From positions 434,001 through 498,000 of the forward strand of contig CP064988.1 in assembly GCA_016699855.1 (NCBI GenBank): a DNA stretch of 64,000 bases, in the 5' to 3' direction. The DNA is from Rhodospirillales bacterium (GTDB taxonomy: Bacteria > Pseudomonadota > Alphaproteobacteria > Reyranellales > Reyranellaceae). The notes under the pieces are model-generated. The model saw only the letters and a program-made list of their open reading frames with translations, did not search any database and was not told the origin of the DNA. Shown here piece by piece: positions 49,798 to 58,612 of this stretch. The position numbers were made by a program, and so were the translations under genes. Within the stretch, counting starts at the first letter, position 1, and each line of letters opens with the position of its first letter.

Positions 49798-51414
49798 TCA
49801 CTTCACCGTGACGAGGCGCAGCGGGAAGGTGTTGTCCGCAAGCTGAACGAGGCTGATGTTCTTGCGCGCGGCCCACACCACGGCCTGCTGGTGCAGCGGG
49901 ATGTAGGCGTAGTCCTCGACGTAGGGCTTGGTCGCCTCCAGGATCATGGCGTCGCGCTTGGCCTTGTCGGTCTGCTGCTCCATGGCGTTGGCGAGCTCGT
50001 CGAGCCGCTTGTTGGAGTAGCCGCCGGCGTTGAAGGCGCCCTTCTTGGTCGCGGCGCTGGGCGTCTGGATCAGCGACTCGAAGACGTTGTGCACGTCGTA
50101 GGTCGCGGCCGGCGACCAGCCCAGCATGTAGAAGCTGGTGTCGCCCGGCTTGAGGTCGGGCTTGCGCAGGATCTTGGCGAAGTAGAGGTTCCGCGTCTGG
50201 GCCCGCAGGTTCACCTTGACGCCGATGCGCGCCAGCATCGCCACGACCGCCTGGCAGATCTTCTCGTCGTTGACGTAGCGGTCGTTGGGGCAGTCCATCC
50301 CGACTTCGAAGCCGTTGGGATAGCCGGCGGCGGCCAGCAGCTTCTTGGCGTCCTCCGGCTTCAGCAGCGCCGGCCGCTTGTCGACCTCCTTGACGTAGCC
50401 GTTGATGCCCGGCGCGACCATCAGGTTGGTCGGGTAGGACTGGCCGCGCATCACCGTGCGCTTCAGGCCCTCGACGTCGATCGAACGGTGGAAAGCCTCG
50501 CGGACGCGCTTGTCCTTGAACGGGTTCTTGCCCTTGACGCTCGACTCCAGCAGCTCGTCGCGCTCCTGGTCGAAGCCGAGGAACACGACGCGCGTCTCCG
50601 GCCCCTCGATCACCGCGACATTGGCGTCGCGCTTCAGCGAGTCGGTGTCGGCGGGCGGAACCTCGTACATCATGTCGATGTCGCCGGCCTTGAGCGCCGC
50701 GACGCGCGTCGCCGGGTTGGCGACCGGCGTGAACACCACTTCCGTCAGGTTGTGGACGGGCTTGTCCCACCAGCCGGCGAACGGCACGAGCACGGTGCGC
50801 TCGCCGGCGCGGCGCTCCTTGAGCATGAACGGACCCGTGCCCATGGCGTTGCGGGTCGCGAAATTCTCCTCGTTCTTGGTCATGTCGGCCGACGCCAGCG
50901 CGTTGTTCTTCTCGGCCCAGGCCTTCGACATGATCAGGATGGTGGCCCACTTGTCGGCCAGCAGCGGATCGGGGTACTTGGTCACGACCTCGACGCGGTG
51001 GTCGTTGATCTTCTTCACCTCCTTCACGGAGACGAAGTAGGACCGCATGTTCGAGCCGGGCCCGTCGGCGCGTCCCAGCGAGAACACGACGTCGTCGGCG
51101 GTGAACGGCGATCCGTCGTGGAACTTCACCCCCTTGCGCAGATCGAAGAACCACGTGGTGGCGTCGATCTGGCCCCATTTCTCGGCCAGCGCCGCCTCGA
51201 GCTTCAGCGCCTTGTCGCGGCGGACCAGCGGCTCGTAAACGTTGGCGACGAAGGTCAGCAGGAAGGTCTCGTTCCGCGCGTAGGGGTCCATCGAACTTAC
51301 GTCGCCGGCGTTGGCCCAGCGGAACGTCTTCGCGTCCACCGCCGGCGCGCCGGCGGCGATCAGCGCGAACGCCGCGGCGCCGGCGAGCATCAGCTGCTTG
51401 ATTTTTGCACTCAT
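49798..51414 (-). CDS. ABC transporter substrate-binding protein, family 5
   Basis: Periplasmic receptor of 538 residues with signal peptide MSAKIKQLMLAGAAAFALIA ... PAVDA. Mature motifs: MDPYARNETFLLTFVANVYE, HDGSPFTADDVVFSLGR, NAMGTGPFMLKERRAGE and GMDCPNDRYVNDEKICQAVV, all matching the paralog at 15289. First gene of the minus-strand operon. The ATG has GGAG-like sequence upstream (CCTTATTGGAGTTC). The substrate is probably a peptide or similar oligomer; family 5 proteins also bind opines, nickel and glutathione. Confidence 0.94.
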   Translation of the reverse strand: MSAKIKQLMLAGAAAFALIAAGAPAVDAKTFRWANAGDVSSMDPYARNETFLLTFVANVYEPLVRRDKALKLEAALAEKWGQIDATTWFFDLRKGVKFHDGSPFTADDVVFSLGRADGPGSNMRSYFVSVKEVKKINDHRVEVVTKYPDPLLADKWATILIMSKAWAEKNNALASADMTKNEENFATRNAMGTGPFMLKERRAGERTVLVPFAGWWDKPVHNLTEVVFTPVANPATRVAALKAGDIDMMYEVPPADTDSLKRDANVAVIEGPETRVVFLGFDQERDELLESSVKGKNPFKDKRVREAFHRSIDVEGLKRTVMRGQSYPTNLMVAPGINGYVKEVDKRPALLKPEDAKKLLAAAGYPNGFEVGMDCPNDRYVNDEKICQAVVAMLARIGVKVNLRAQTRNLYFAKILRKPDLKPGDTSFYMLGWSPAATYDVHNVFESLIQTPSAATKKGAFNAGGYSNKRLDELANAMEQQTDKAKRDAMILEATKPYVEDYAYIPLHQQAVVWAARKNISLVQLADNTFPLRLVTVK

Positions 51415-51743
51415 GGTCTAGAACTCCAATAAGGGGGCGCTGACGGGCCGGACCGGCAACGGCGAATTTGTCTGACAATACAAACATTTCGCGCATCCTG
51501 ACGTCAATGTTCGCGAAGTCCTGTATGGGCGAATGGTCCACAATCATCCGCTCACTATTCACGACCCACGTCATCCAGCGCCGATGGCAGGCTTGGAACG
51601 CATCGGGAATCCACGTAGAAATTCACGATCAGGCGGCCAATGATAAGAATTTCACGATTGAAATACGGAGACATCTCCTCTAATCTTCATAGGTGAATTT
51701 TATATCTTATTGATATTGTTATATTTATTTATCGGGGTCAGAT
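51415..51743. other. 329-bp divergent promoter region, AT-rich at its right end
   Basis: No gene. It separates the peptide-transport operon (minus) from the Flp pilin gene (plus). The last 60 bp (51680-51740) are strongly AT-rich, including tttatatcttattgatattgttatatttattt, and should contain the pilin promoter. The left part holds the receptor's upstream region. No clear dyad operator was found. Confidence 0.6.
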
Positions 51744-51902
51744 ATGAGCATCCTGAAGCGCTTGCTTCAAGACACGTCTGGAACGACGCCTATCGAATAC
51801 GGTTTGATCTGTTTCCTGATCGTGGTGCCCATCATCGTCTACACGCAGGACATCGGTCAGAAGGTCCTGGGGTTCTTCACGAGCGCCGCCGCCGCGTTCT
51901 GA
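51744..51902 (+). CDS. Orphan Flp/Fap-type pilin
   Basis: A 52-residue protein, MSILKRLLQDTSGTTPIEYG followed by LICFLIVVPIIVYTQDIGQK and VLGFFTSAAAAF. It has the Flp prepilin pattern: short basic leader, processing after Gly in SG/TTPIEYG with the Glu-Tyr pair, then one hydrophobic helix. Flp pilins form Tad-type pili for adhesion. The usual Ala at the TAIEYG position is Pro here. No tad/cpa/rcp genes are in the window, so the assembly system must lie elsewhere or be absent. The ribosome binding site is weak (GGGGTC). Confidence 0.8.
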   Translation: MSILKRLLQDTSGTTPIEYGLICFLIVVPIIVYTQDIGQKVLGFFTSAAAAF

Positions 51903-52062
51903 CCGTCGTTTCGACCGTTCGGTCCCATGGTCGCCCCACGAATCCCGGCGGCGCGTCCGCGCGCGTCCTAGACACGCCGAACGACGCGACGCTACGATCC
52001 CTGCCTCGCGCCGCCGGGCGATCCCGCCGGAAGGGCGCGCCGTCCGAGGAAGGGTCGTCCCG

Positions 52063-53466
52063 ATGAACCAGATCACGCGCTCGCTGCGCGGCAACTCCAA
52101 CGCCGCGCGCGACATCGCCTCGCATCTCCACCCCTACACGAACTTCAAGAAGCACGAGGCGGACGGTCCGTTCACGGTGGTGCGCGGCAAGGGCATCTAC
52201 GTCACCGACGACGACGGCAAGGAGTACATCGAGGGTATGGCCGGCCTGTGGTCGGCGTCGCTCGGCTTCGACAACGCCCGCGTCGCCAAGGTGGCGCACG
52301 AGCAGATGCTGAAGTTGCCGTTCTACCACTCGTTCAACCACCGCAGCCACGAGCCGGCGATCGAGCTGGCCGAGAAGCTGCTGTCGATGGCGCCGGTGCC
52401 GATGTCGAAGGTGTTCTTCGCGAACTCCGGGTCGGAGGCCAACGACTCGGCCATCAAGATGATCTGGTACATGAACAACGCGCTGGACCGGCCGGCCAAG
52501 AAGAAGATCATCAGCCGCATCAAGGGCTACCACGGCGTCACCGTCGCGGCCGCCAGCCTGACCGGCCTGCCGAACAACCACCGCTCGTTCGACCTGCCGA
52601 TCCAGAACATCCTGCACACGAGCTGCCCGCACTACTACCGCTTCGGCAAGGACGGCGAGAGCGAGGAGCAGTTCGCGACGCGCTGCGCCGAGGAGCTCGA
52701 GGCGCTGATCCTCAAGGAAGGCCCGGACACCGTCGCGGCGATGTTCTGCGAGCCGGTGATGGGCGCCGGCGGCGTGATCGTTCCGCCCAAGGGCTACTAC
52801 GAGAAGATCCAGACCGTGCTGCGCAAATACGACGTGCTGCTGGTCGCCGACGAGGTGATCTGCGGCTTCGGCCGCACGGGCGAGGTGTGGGGCAGCCAGA
52901 CGCTGGGCCTGAAGCCCGACATCCTGACCTGCGCCAAGGCGCTGTCGGCGTCGTTCCTGCCGATCTCGGCGGTGATGGTGAACGAGCGCGTGTACCAGGC
53001 GCTGATGACGGAAAGCGACAAGATCGGCGTGTGGGGCCACGGCTTCACCTACTCCGGCCACCCCGTCGCCGCCGCCGTCGCGATGGAGGTGCAGCGCATC
53101 TACGACGAGACCGACATGTTCGGCCACGCGCGGCGCATGTCGGTGCCGTTCCAGGCCCGCCTGCGGGCCTTCGCCGGCCATCCGCTGGTAGGCGAGACCA
53201 TGGGTGTCGGCCTCGTCGGCGCCATCGAACTGGTGGCCGACCGCGCCACCAAGGCGCCGTTCGATCCGGCCGGCGCCGCCGGCTCGGTCGTCGCGAACCA
53301 CGCGCAGGCCAACGGCCTGATCGTGCGCAACATGGGCGACCGCATCGCGGTTTGCCCGCCGCTGATCATCGACGAGAAGGAGATCGACGAGCTGTTCGAC
53401 CGCCTCGCCAAGGCGCTCGACTCCGGCCTCGCCGATCTGCGCGCCAGCGGCAAGTTCAAGGGCTGA
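52063..53466 (+). CDS. Class III PLP-dependent aminotransferase
   Basis: A 467-residue omega-transaminase-type enzyme. It starts MNQITRSLRGNSNAARDIAS and has YIEGMAGLWSASLGFDNARV, FFANSGSEANDSAIKMIWYM, the SRIKGYHGVTVAAASLTGL loop, LLVADEVICGFGRTGEVWG with the PLP Asp and LTCAKALSASFLPISAVMV with the Schiff-base Lys. The family includes putrescine, beta-alanine and taurine:pyruvate transaminases. The substrate is not predictable. AGGAAGG precedes the ATG. Confidence 0.94.
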   Translation: MNQITRSLRGNSNAARDIASHLHPYTNFKKHEADGPFTVVRGKGIYVTDDDGKEYIEGMAGLWSASLGFDNARVAKVAHEQMLKLPFYHSFNHRSHEPAIELAEKLLSMAPVPMSKVFFANSGSEANDSAIKMIWYMNNALDRPAKKKIISRIKGYHGVTVAAASLTGLPNNHRSFDLPIQNILHTSCPHYYRFGKDGESEEQFATRCAEELEALILKEGPDTVAAMFCEPVMGAGGVIVPPKGYYEKIQTVLRKYDVLLVADEVICGFGRTGEVWGSQTLGLKPDILTCAKALSASFLPISAVMVNERVYQALMTESDKIGVWGHGFTYSGHPVAAAVAMEVQRIYDETDMFGHARRMSVPFQARLRAFAGHPLVGETMGVGLVGAIELVADRATKAPFDPAGAAGSVVANHAQANGLIVRNMGDRIAVCPPLIIDEKEIDELFDRLAKALDSGLADLRASGKFKG

Positions 53467-53492
53467 CGCGCGGCGGCGGCGACGGACGCGGC

Positions 53493-53816
53493 ATGGCGCG
53501 CGCGTCGAGCGCGGTCGGACCGGGCCGTCGCGTCCGCAACACCGCCGTATGGTCGCTGGCGCTGTTCATGGCGTCGGTGCCGGCGGCGATGTTCGGTTCG
53601 GCCATCGCCGGCGACTCGGCCGGCGTGGCGATCGTCGGCGGGCTGCTCGGCCTCGCCTTCTGGATCGTCGCGCTGGCGGTCGGATTGTGGGCCACCTTCC
53701 TGGCGTTCCGGCACTGGGACGCCCTGACGGTGGGCGTGCGCTGGCTCGCGCTGTCGCCGGTCGCCATCATCTCCGTCCTGCTGCTGCTCGCGGGCGTCGC
53801 GGCGACGTTCGCCTGA
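53493..53816 (+). CDS. Small membrane protein of unknown function
   Basis: A 107-residue protein with a short basic N-terminus (MARASSAVGPGRRVRN) and three hydrophobic segments near residues 18-40, 44-72 and 84-107. No family recognised. It begins 27 bp after the aminotransferase stop, so it may be co-transcribed. Its stop is 24 bp from the end of the convergent pcaG. Confidence 0.65.
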   Translation: MARASSAVGPGRRVRNTAVWSLALFMASVPAAMFGSAIAGDSAGVAIVGGLLGLAFWIVALAVGLWATFLAFRHWDALTVGVRWLALSPVAIISVLLLLAGVAATFA

Positions 53817-53839
53817 TCGCCGCGCCATCCGCCGCCGGA

Positions 53840-54430
53840 TCAGACGTCGAAGAACGCGGTCTCGAGCGGTCCCTGCATGTGGATGTCGAGCCGGTAGACC
53901 ACGCCGCCGGCGGTCGCTTCGCGCTTCGCGACCAGCGTGCCGCGACGGTCGGCCGGCACCGTGCCCAGCACGGGATCGGCGGCGTTGGCGGCGGACTCGT
54001 CCTCGAAGTACAGCCGCGTGTAGAGGTGCGAGAGCTGGCCGCGCATGAAGACGATCAGGTTGACGTGCGGCGCCTGCCTGCCGTCGACCCGGCCGGGCTT
54101 CACGGTCGTGAACACGAACCGGTTCTCCGGATCGGTGCCGGTGCCGAACCTGCCGAAGCCGGTGAACGCGGCGTTGGACCCGCGCGGATCGGCGGGATGC
54201 GCGTAGCGTCCCTTCGAATCGGCCTGCCACAGCTCGATCATCGCGTCCGGGACGACCGCACCGGCGCCGTCGAAGACGCGCCCCTCGATCCGGATGCGCT
54301 CGCCCTCGACGCCGGGCGGCGCCATGCCGCCGTCGGCGATCTTGCCCAGCGGATAGCCGTACTGCTCCGGCGTCAGGCCGTAGGCGAAATATGGACCGAC
54401 CGTCTGCGACGGCGTCTGCCTCAGCGCCAT
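53840..54430 (-). CDS. pcaG: Protocatechuate 3,4-dioxygenase, alpha subunit
   Basis: Non-catalytic partner of PcaH in the iron(III) intradiol dioxygenase that opens protocatechuate to beta-carboxy-cis,cis-muconate. The 196-residue protein starts MALRQTPSQTVGPYFAYGLT and has IELWQADSKGRYAHP, FTTVKPG and the end GGVVYRLDIHMQG with AFFDV. As usual for the alpha chain, the iron-binding His pair is missing (PHVNLIVF instead of PAHIHY). It starts 2 bp after pcaH ends. Confidence 0.95.
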   Translation of the reverse strand: MALRQTPSQTVGPYFAYGLTPEQYGYPLGKIADGGMAPPGVEGERIRIEGRVFDGAGAVVPDAMIELWQADSKGRYAHPADPRGSNAAFTGFGRFGTGTDPENRFVFTTVKPGRVDGRQAPHVNLIVFMRGQLSHLYTRLYFEDESAANAADPVLGTVPADRRGTLVAKREATAGGVVYRLDIHMQGPLETAFFDV

Positions 54431-54432
54431 GT

Positions 54433-55140
54433 CTAGGCCTCCATCGGCGTGGCGCCGCGGCCGCGCAGCACGATGTCGAACACGTAGCCGAGCGCGTGGC
54501 CGGGCTGGGTCACGTCGAGCGAGAAGCCGGCCACCAGCAGCTCGCGCGCGCCCGCCGGCGCGGAATTGTAGATCGGGTCCAACGGCAGCAGCGGGTCGCC
54601 GGGGAAGTACATCTGGGTCACCAGCCGCGTCGCGAAGCCCGGTCCGAACAGCGAGTAGTGGATGTGGGCGGGCCGCCAGGCGTTGTGGTGGTTGGGCCAC
54701 GGATAGGCGCCGGGCTTCACGGTCGTGAAGCGGTAGCGCCCCTCGGCGTCGCTGGCGCAGCGCCCGCCGCCGGAGAAGTTCGGATCGAGCGGCGCGTCGT
54801 GTTGGTCGGCCACGTGCAGATACCGGCCGGCGGCGTTGCACTGCCAGACCTCGACCAGCGCGTCGGGCACGGGGCGGCCGTCCTCGTCGAGCACGCGGCC
54901 GGTGACGATGATGCGCTCGCCCTGCGGCTCGCCACCGGCGGCGCGTCCGTTGCGCGTCAGGTCGGCGTCCAGCGGCCCGACGCTGGCCTGCCCGTACACC
55001 GGGCCGGTGACCTCGGAGATCGTCTGCCGCAACGGGATCAGCGGCTTCGTCGGCGCGCGCAGCGGCGTCGATTTGTAGTCCGGATACAGGTACGGCGGCT
55101 GGGTCGACCAGTCGCGCGGCTTGAAACTCGACACGCTCAT
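54433..55140 (-). CDS. pcaH: Protocatechuate 3,4-dioxygenase, beta subunit
   Basis: Catalytic subunit of the intradiol dioxygenase. The 235-residue protein contains VEVWQCNAAGRYLHVADQHD, and the iron-site segment FTTVKPGAYPWPNHHNAWRP followed by AHIHYSLFG, supplying the Tyr and two His ligands; the other Tyr lies in GRYLH. It starts MSVSSFKPRDWSTQPPYLYP. The start overlaps the pcaC stop (ATGA), and pcaG follows, so pcaC-pcaH-pcaG form a tight operon. Confidence 0.96.
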   Translation of the reverse strand: MSVSSFKPRDWSTQPPYLYPDYKSTPLRAPTKPLIPLRQTISEVTGPVYGQASVGPLDADLTRNGRAAGGEPQGERIIVTGRVLDEDGRPVPDALVEVWQCNAAGRYLHVADQHDAPLDPNFSGGGRCASDAEGRYRFTTVKPGAYPWPNHHNAWRPAHIHYSLFGPGFATRLVTQMYFPGDPLLPLDPIYNSAPAGARELLVAGFSLDVTQPGHALGYVFDIVLRGRGATPMEA

Positions 55141-55520
55141 CGCTTGTCCTCCGTCTCGGCGAGCACCGCCTTCACGACGCGGAAGGCGCTGTTGGCGGCC
55201 GGCACGCCGGCGTAGACCGCGACGTGCATCAGCGCCTCCTTGATGTCGTCGGGCGAGGCGCCGGTGTTGCGCGCGGCGCGGACGTGCAGCGCCAGCTCCT
55301 CGTGCTGGCCCAGCCCCGCCAGCAGCGCGATGGTCACGACGCTGCGCTCGCGCCGCGTGAAGTGCGGCCGCGTCCACACCGAGCCCCACGCCCCCTCCGT
55401 GATGAAGCGCTGGAAATCCTCGTCGAACGCCGTCTTGGCGCGCTCGGCGCGGTCGACATGCGCGTCGCCGAGCACGGCGCGCCGCACGGCCATTCCGGCC
55501 TCGAACCGTCCATCCGTCAC
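55137..55520 (-). CDS. pcaC: 4-carboxymuconolactone decarboxylase
   Basis: Converts gamma-carboxymuconolactone to beta-ketoadipate enol-lactone. The 127-residue protein has the CMD/AhpD-like helices: DFQRFITEGAWGSVWTRPHF, RERSVVTIALLAGLGQHEEL, LHVRAARNTGASPDDIKEAL and HVAVYAGVPAANSAFRV. It starts MTDGRFEAGMAVRRAVLGDA. In this cluster pcaB and pcaD are absent, so the steps before and after must be encoded elsewhere. Confidence 0.94.
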   Translation of the reverse strand: MTDGRFEAGMAVRRAVLGDAHVDRAERAKTAFDEDFQRFITEGAWGSVWTRPHFTRRERSVVTIALLAGLGQHEELALHVRAARNTGASPDDIKEALMHVAVYAGVPAANSAFRVVKAVLAETEDKR

Positions 55521-55539
55521 GTTGCCCTCCCGCCCGCCG

Positions 55540-56730
55540 TCAGAACGGCAGTCCGACGTAGTTCTCGGCCAGCGACGTCATCGCCGCCAGCGACGAGAAC
55601 AGGTAGTCGAGCTCGACCCCCTGCATGCGCGCCTCGAACGAGTCCGGCTCGTGGAACCGGTGCAGCATCGACGTCATCCACCACGAGAAACGCTCCGCCT
55701 TCCAGACGCGGCGCAGCGCGGTGGCGGAGTACGCCTCCAGCAGGTCGTCGCGGCCCGAACCATAGTGCGCCGCCAGCGCGCGCGCGAGGTAGTGGACGTC
55801 GGACGCCGCCAGGTTCAGCCCCTTGGCGCCGGTCGGCGGCACGATATGGGCGGCGTCGCCTGCGAGGAACAGCCGGCCGTGGCGCATCGGCTCCGCGACG
55901 AAGCTGCGCAGCGGCGCGACGCTCTTCTCGATCGACGGCCCCGTCGCCATGCCGGCGGCGATCCCCGGCCCGAAGCGCAGCTTGAGCTCGTCCCACACGC
56001 GGTCGTCGGGCCACTCGTCGAGGTCCTCGTCGATGCGCGACTGGATGTAATAACGGCTGCGCGTCCGCGACCGCATGCTGGCGAGCGCGAAGCCGCGCTC
56101 GTGGCGCGCGTAGATCAGCTCGTGCGAGGCCGGCGGCACGTCGGCGAGGATGCCCAGCCAGCCGAACGGATAGACGCGCTCGAAGGTCCGCAGCGTCGCC
56201 GCCGGGATGGTCTGGCGCGAGACGCCGTGGAACCCGTCGCAACCTGCGATGAAATCGCAGGATAGATCGCGCGCGACGCCGCCCTCGCGCCACGTCACCA
56301 TCGGCCGCGCGCCGGTGACGTCGCGCAGCGCCACGTCCTCGGCCCCGTAGACCAGCGCGCCGCCGGCCGCTGTCCGCGCCTCGCCGAGATCCTTCGTCAC
56401 TTCGGTCTGGCCGTAGACCACGACGGCCTTGCCGGTCAGGCCTCTGAAATCGATCCGCTCGCGCCGGCCGTCGAACACGATCTCCGTGCCGTCGTGGACC
56501 AGTCCCTCGCGGCGCGCGCGGTCGCCGACGCCGGCCTCGGCCAGCAGATCGACGGTGCCCTGCTCCAGCACCCCGGCACGGATACGCGCCTCGACATAGG
56601 CGCGGCTCTGGCGCTCGATCACGACGCTGGCGATCCCGTGGAGGTGCAGGAGCTGCGACAGCAGCAGCCCGGCCGGCCCGGCGCCGATGATCGCGACCTG
56701 CGTCCGTCCGCCGCGCGTCGGCAATGTCAT
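55540..56730 (-). CDS. pobA: 4-hydroxybenzoate 3-monooxygenase
   Basis: FAD/NAD(P)H hydroxylase that turns 4-hydroxybenzoate into protocatechuate. The 396-residue protein has the FAD motif AIIGAGPAGLLLSQLLHLHG, ERQSRAYVEARIRAGVLEQG, the CDGFHGVSRQTIP motif and LAGDAAHIVPPTGAKGLNLA. ATG 56730 is 6 nt after GGGGGAG. It is placed directly upstream of pcaC-pcaH-pcaG on the same strand, so the cluster carries hydroxybenzoate through to ring opening. Confidence 0.95.
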   Translation of the reverse strand: MTLPTRGGRTQVAIIGAGPAGLLLSQLLHLHGIASVVIERQSRAYVEARIRAGVLEQGTVDLLAEAGVGDRARREGLVHDGTEIVFDGRRERIDFRGLTGKAVVVYGQTEVTKDLGEARTAAGGALVYGAEDVALRDVTGARPMVTWREGGVARDLSCDFIAGCDGFHGVSRQTIPAATLRTFERVYPFGWLGILADVPPASHELIYARHERGFALASMRSRTRSRYYIQSRIDEDLDEWPDDRVWDELKLRFGPGIAAGMATGPSIEKSVAPLRSFVAEPMRHGRLFLAGDAAHIVPPTGAKGLNLAASDVHYLARALAAHYGSGRDDLLEAYSATALRRVWKAERFSWWMTSMLHRFHEPDSFEARMQGVELDYLFSSLAAMTSLAENYVGLPF

Positions 56731-56856
56731 GCGCGCTCCCCCGCCCGCGTTCGCGTCCATCCCCCGCGCCGGCGCCCGTGGCGCCCGACGTCTTTATCCC
56801 GACCGATACGCCGGCCGGCCGCCGGCCGGCAAGCGTCTTCGCGCCGCGGCCTGCCC

Positions 56857-57276
56857 CTACCCGTCGCGGAAGCGCGCCAACACCTCCTCGGGGATCGGCT
56901 GCGACTTCAGTCTACCGGGTTCGTCCGGGTGCGGGCCGACCCAGACGCGCGTCTCGAACGCCTCGACCGACAACGCGCCGTCGTTCTTGAGCTGGTGGCG
57001 CACGTCGAAGCTCGAGCGGCGGAACTCCAGCACCGAGCTCTCGATGACGACGATATCGCCGAACTTCGCGGGCTTCAGGAACTTCGCGCGCGACTCCACG
57101 ATCGGGAAGCCGGTGAACGCGAAGCGCGCGATCATCTCGTGCTTGCGCAGCCCGACATGCGCGAACAGCCCGGCGGTGCAGGCGTCGAACCATTCGAAGA
57201 ACCGCGGGTTGAAGACGATTCCGGCGGGGTCGCAATGGCCCCACTCGATCTCGATGCGCCGCGTCGCCACGATCAT
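56857..57276 (-). CDS. Acyl-CoA thioesterase, 4-hydroxybenzoyl-CoA type
   Basis: A 139-residue single hotdog-fold protein. It starts MIVATRRIEIEWGHCDPAGI followed by VFNPRFFEWFDACTAGLF, the active-site Asp and helix typical of 4-hydroxybenzoyl-CoA thioesterases, then FPIVESRAKFLKPAKFGDIV and the FDVRHQLKNDGALSVEAFET strand. Product 4-hydroxybenzoate would feed pobA next door. Homologous thioesterases also act on other acyl-CoAs, so the substrate is inferred from context. Confidence 0.85.
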   Translation of the reverse strand: MIVATRRIEIEWGHCDPAGIVFNPRFFEWFDACTAGLFAHVGLRKHEMIARFAFTGFPIVESRAKFLKPAKFGDIVVIESSVLEFRRSSFDVRHQLKNDGALSVEAFETRVWVGPHPDEPGRLKSQPIPEEVLARFRDG

Positions 57277-57290
57277 CCGACGTCCCCCAT

Positions 57291-58592
57291 CTATCCGGCG
57301 CGCTCGCGCAGGGCCTGGTCGAAGATCGACAGACCGAGGTCGATCTCGTCGTCGCTGATGGTCAGCGGCGGGGCGATGCGGAACACGCCCAGGCCGCCGC
57401 GGACCGCGCTGGTCGCCATGCCCAGCTCCAGACAGCGCTCGAGCACCGCCGTGGTCAGCTCCGGCGCAGGCGTCTTGGTCCGGCGGTCCTTGACCAGCTC
57501 CATGCCGAGCAGCAGTCCGCGGCCGCGGATGTCGCCGACGCAGTCGTAGCGCTGCATCAGGGACTCCAGTCCGGCGCGGAGACGCGCGCCGGCGGTCCGC
57601 GCCCGCTCGGCCAGCCGGTCGCGCAGCACGATCTCCAGCACCTTCAACCCGACGGCCGCCGGCAGCGGATCGTTGGCGTGCGTGGTGTAGAACAGGAATC
57701 CGCGCTCGTGGCAGATCTCCTCGACCTCCGGCGTCGCCAGCACGGCGGCGAGCGGCAGGCCGGCGCCGAGCGTCTTGGACAGCGTCAGCAGATCGGGGGC
57801 GACACCGTCGCGCTCGCAGGCGAACAGCGTGCCGGTGCGCCCCAGGCCCGTCTGCGCCTCGTCGAAGATCAGCAGCATGCCGCGCTCCCGGCACTTCGCC
57901 TGCAGCGCCACGAAGTAACCCTCCGGCGGCTCGATCACGCCGCCCGAGCTCAGGATCGGCTCGGCGATGGCGGCCGCCAGCGCGCCGGAGGATTGCCGGT
58001 CGACCAGCTCGAAGGCGTAGTCCAGCTCGGCGCGCCAGTCGTAGCTGTCGGCGGAACCGAAGCGCGGCCGGTAGGGGTCGGGCGACGGGATCACGATCGA
58101 CCCCGGCGCGACCGGTCCGTAGCCGCGGCGCGAGGCGTTGTAGGTCGCGGCCGAGGCGGCGCCGGTGACGCCGTGCCAGGAGCGGCTGAGGCCGACGATC
58201 TCGAAGCCGCCGGTCGCCAGCTTGGCCATGCGGATGGCGGCGTCGTTCGACTCGCCGCCGGTGCTGAGCAGCAGCACGCGGTCGAGCCTGCCCGGCGCGA
58301 GCTTCGCGAGCGTCTCCGCCAGATCGACCACGGGCCGCGACAGGATCGCGCTGTAGAGATGGTCGAGCTCGCCGATCCAGTGGCGGACCGTGTCGACGAT
58401 CTCCGGATGGCTGTGGCCGAGCACGGCGCTCATCTGGCCGGACGCGAAATCGAGGATGCGCCGGCCCTTCGAATCGAACAGGAAACTGCCGGCGGCGCGC
58501 TCGACGACGTACGGATGGAAATCGGCGCCGAAGCGGATGAGGTGCCGCCGGGCGCGCGACCAGAATCCGGACTCCGTCTCCATCGCTTCCAT
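57291..58592 (-). CDS. dgdA: 2,2-dialkylglycine decarboxylase-like PLP enzyme
   Basis: A 433-residue class III aminotransferase-fold enzyme. DgdA decarboxylates 2,2-dialkylglycines such as 2-aminoisobutyrate and then transaminates pyruvate. Similar segments: FWSRARRHLIRFGADFHPYV, ILDFASGQMSAVLGHSHPEI, LLLSTGGESNDAAIRMAKL, SWHGVTGAASAATYNASRRG, IFDEAQTGLGRTGTLFACER and LTLSKTLGAGLPLAAVLAT with Lys273. ATG 58592 lies 7 nt after GGAGG. It is followed by the thioesterase gene after 14 bp. A related aminotransferase activity remains possible. Confidence 0.82.
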   Translation of the reverse strand: MEAMETESGFWSRARRHLIRFGADFHPYVVERAAGSFLFDSKGRRILDFASGQMSAVLGHSHPEIVDTVRHWIGELDHLYSAILSRPVVDLAETLAKLAPGRLDRVLLLSTGGESNDAAIRMAKLATGGFEIVGLSRSWHGVTGAASAATYNASRRGYGPVAPGSIVIPSPDPYRPRFGSADSYDWRAELDYAFELVDRQSSGALAAAIAEPILSSGGVIEPPEGYFVALQAKCRERGMLLIFDEAQTGLGRTGTLFACERDGVAPDLLTLSKTLGAGLPLAAVLATPEVEEICHERGFLFYTTHANDPLPAAVGLKVLEIVLRDRLAERARTAGARLRAGLESLMQRYDCVGDIRGRGLLLGMELVKDRRTKTPAPELTTAVLERCLELGMATSAVRGGLGVFRIAPPLTISDDEIDLGLSIFDQALRERAG

Positions 58593-58612
58593 CGCGCCCT
58601 CCTCCGGGTTCG

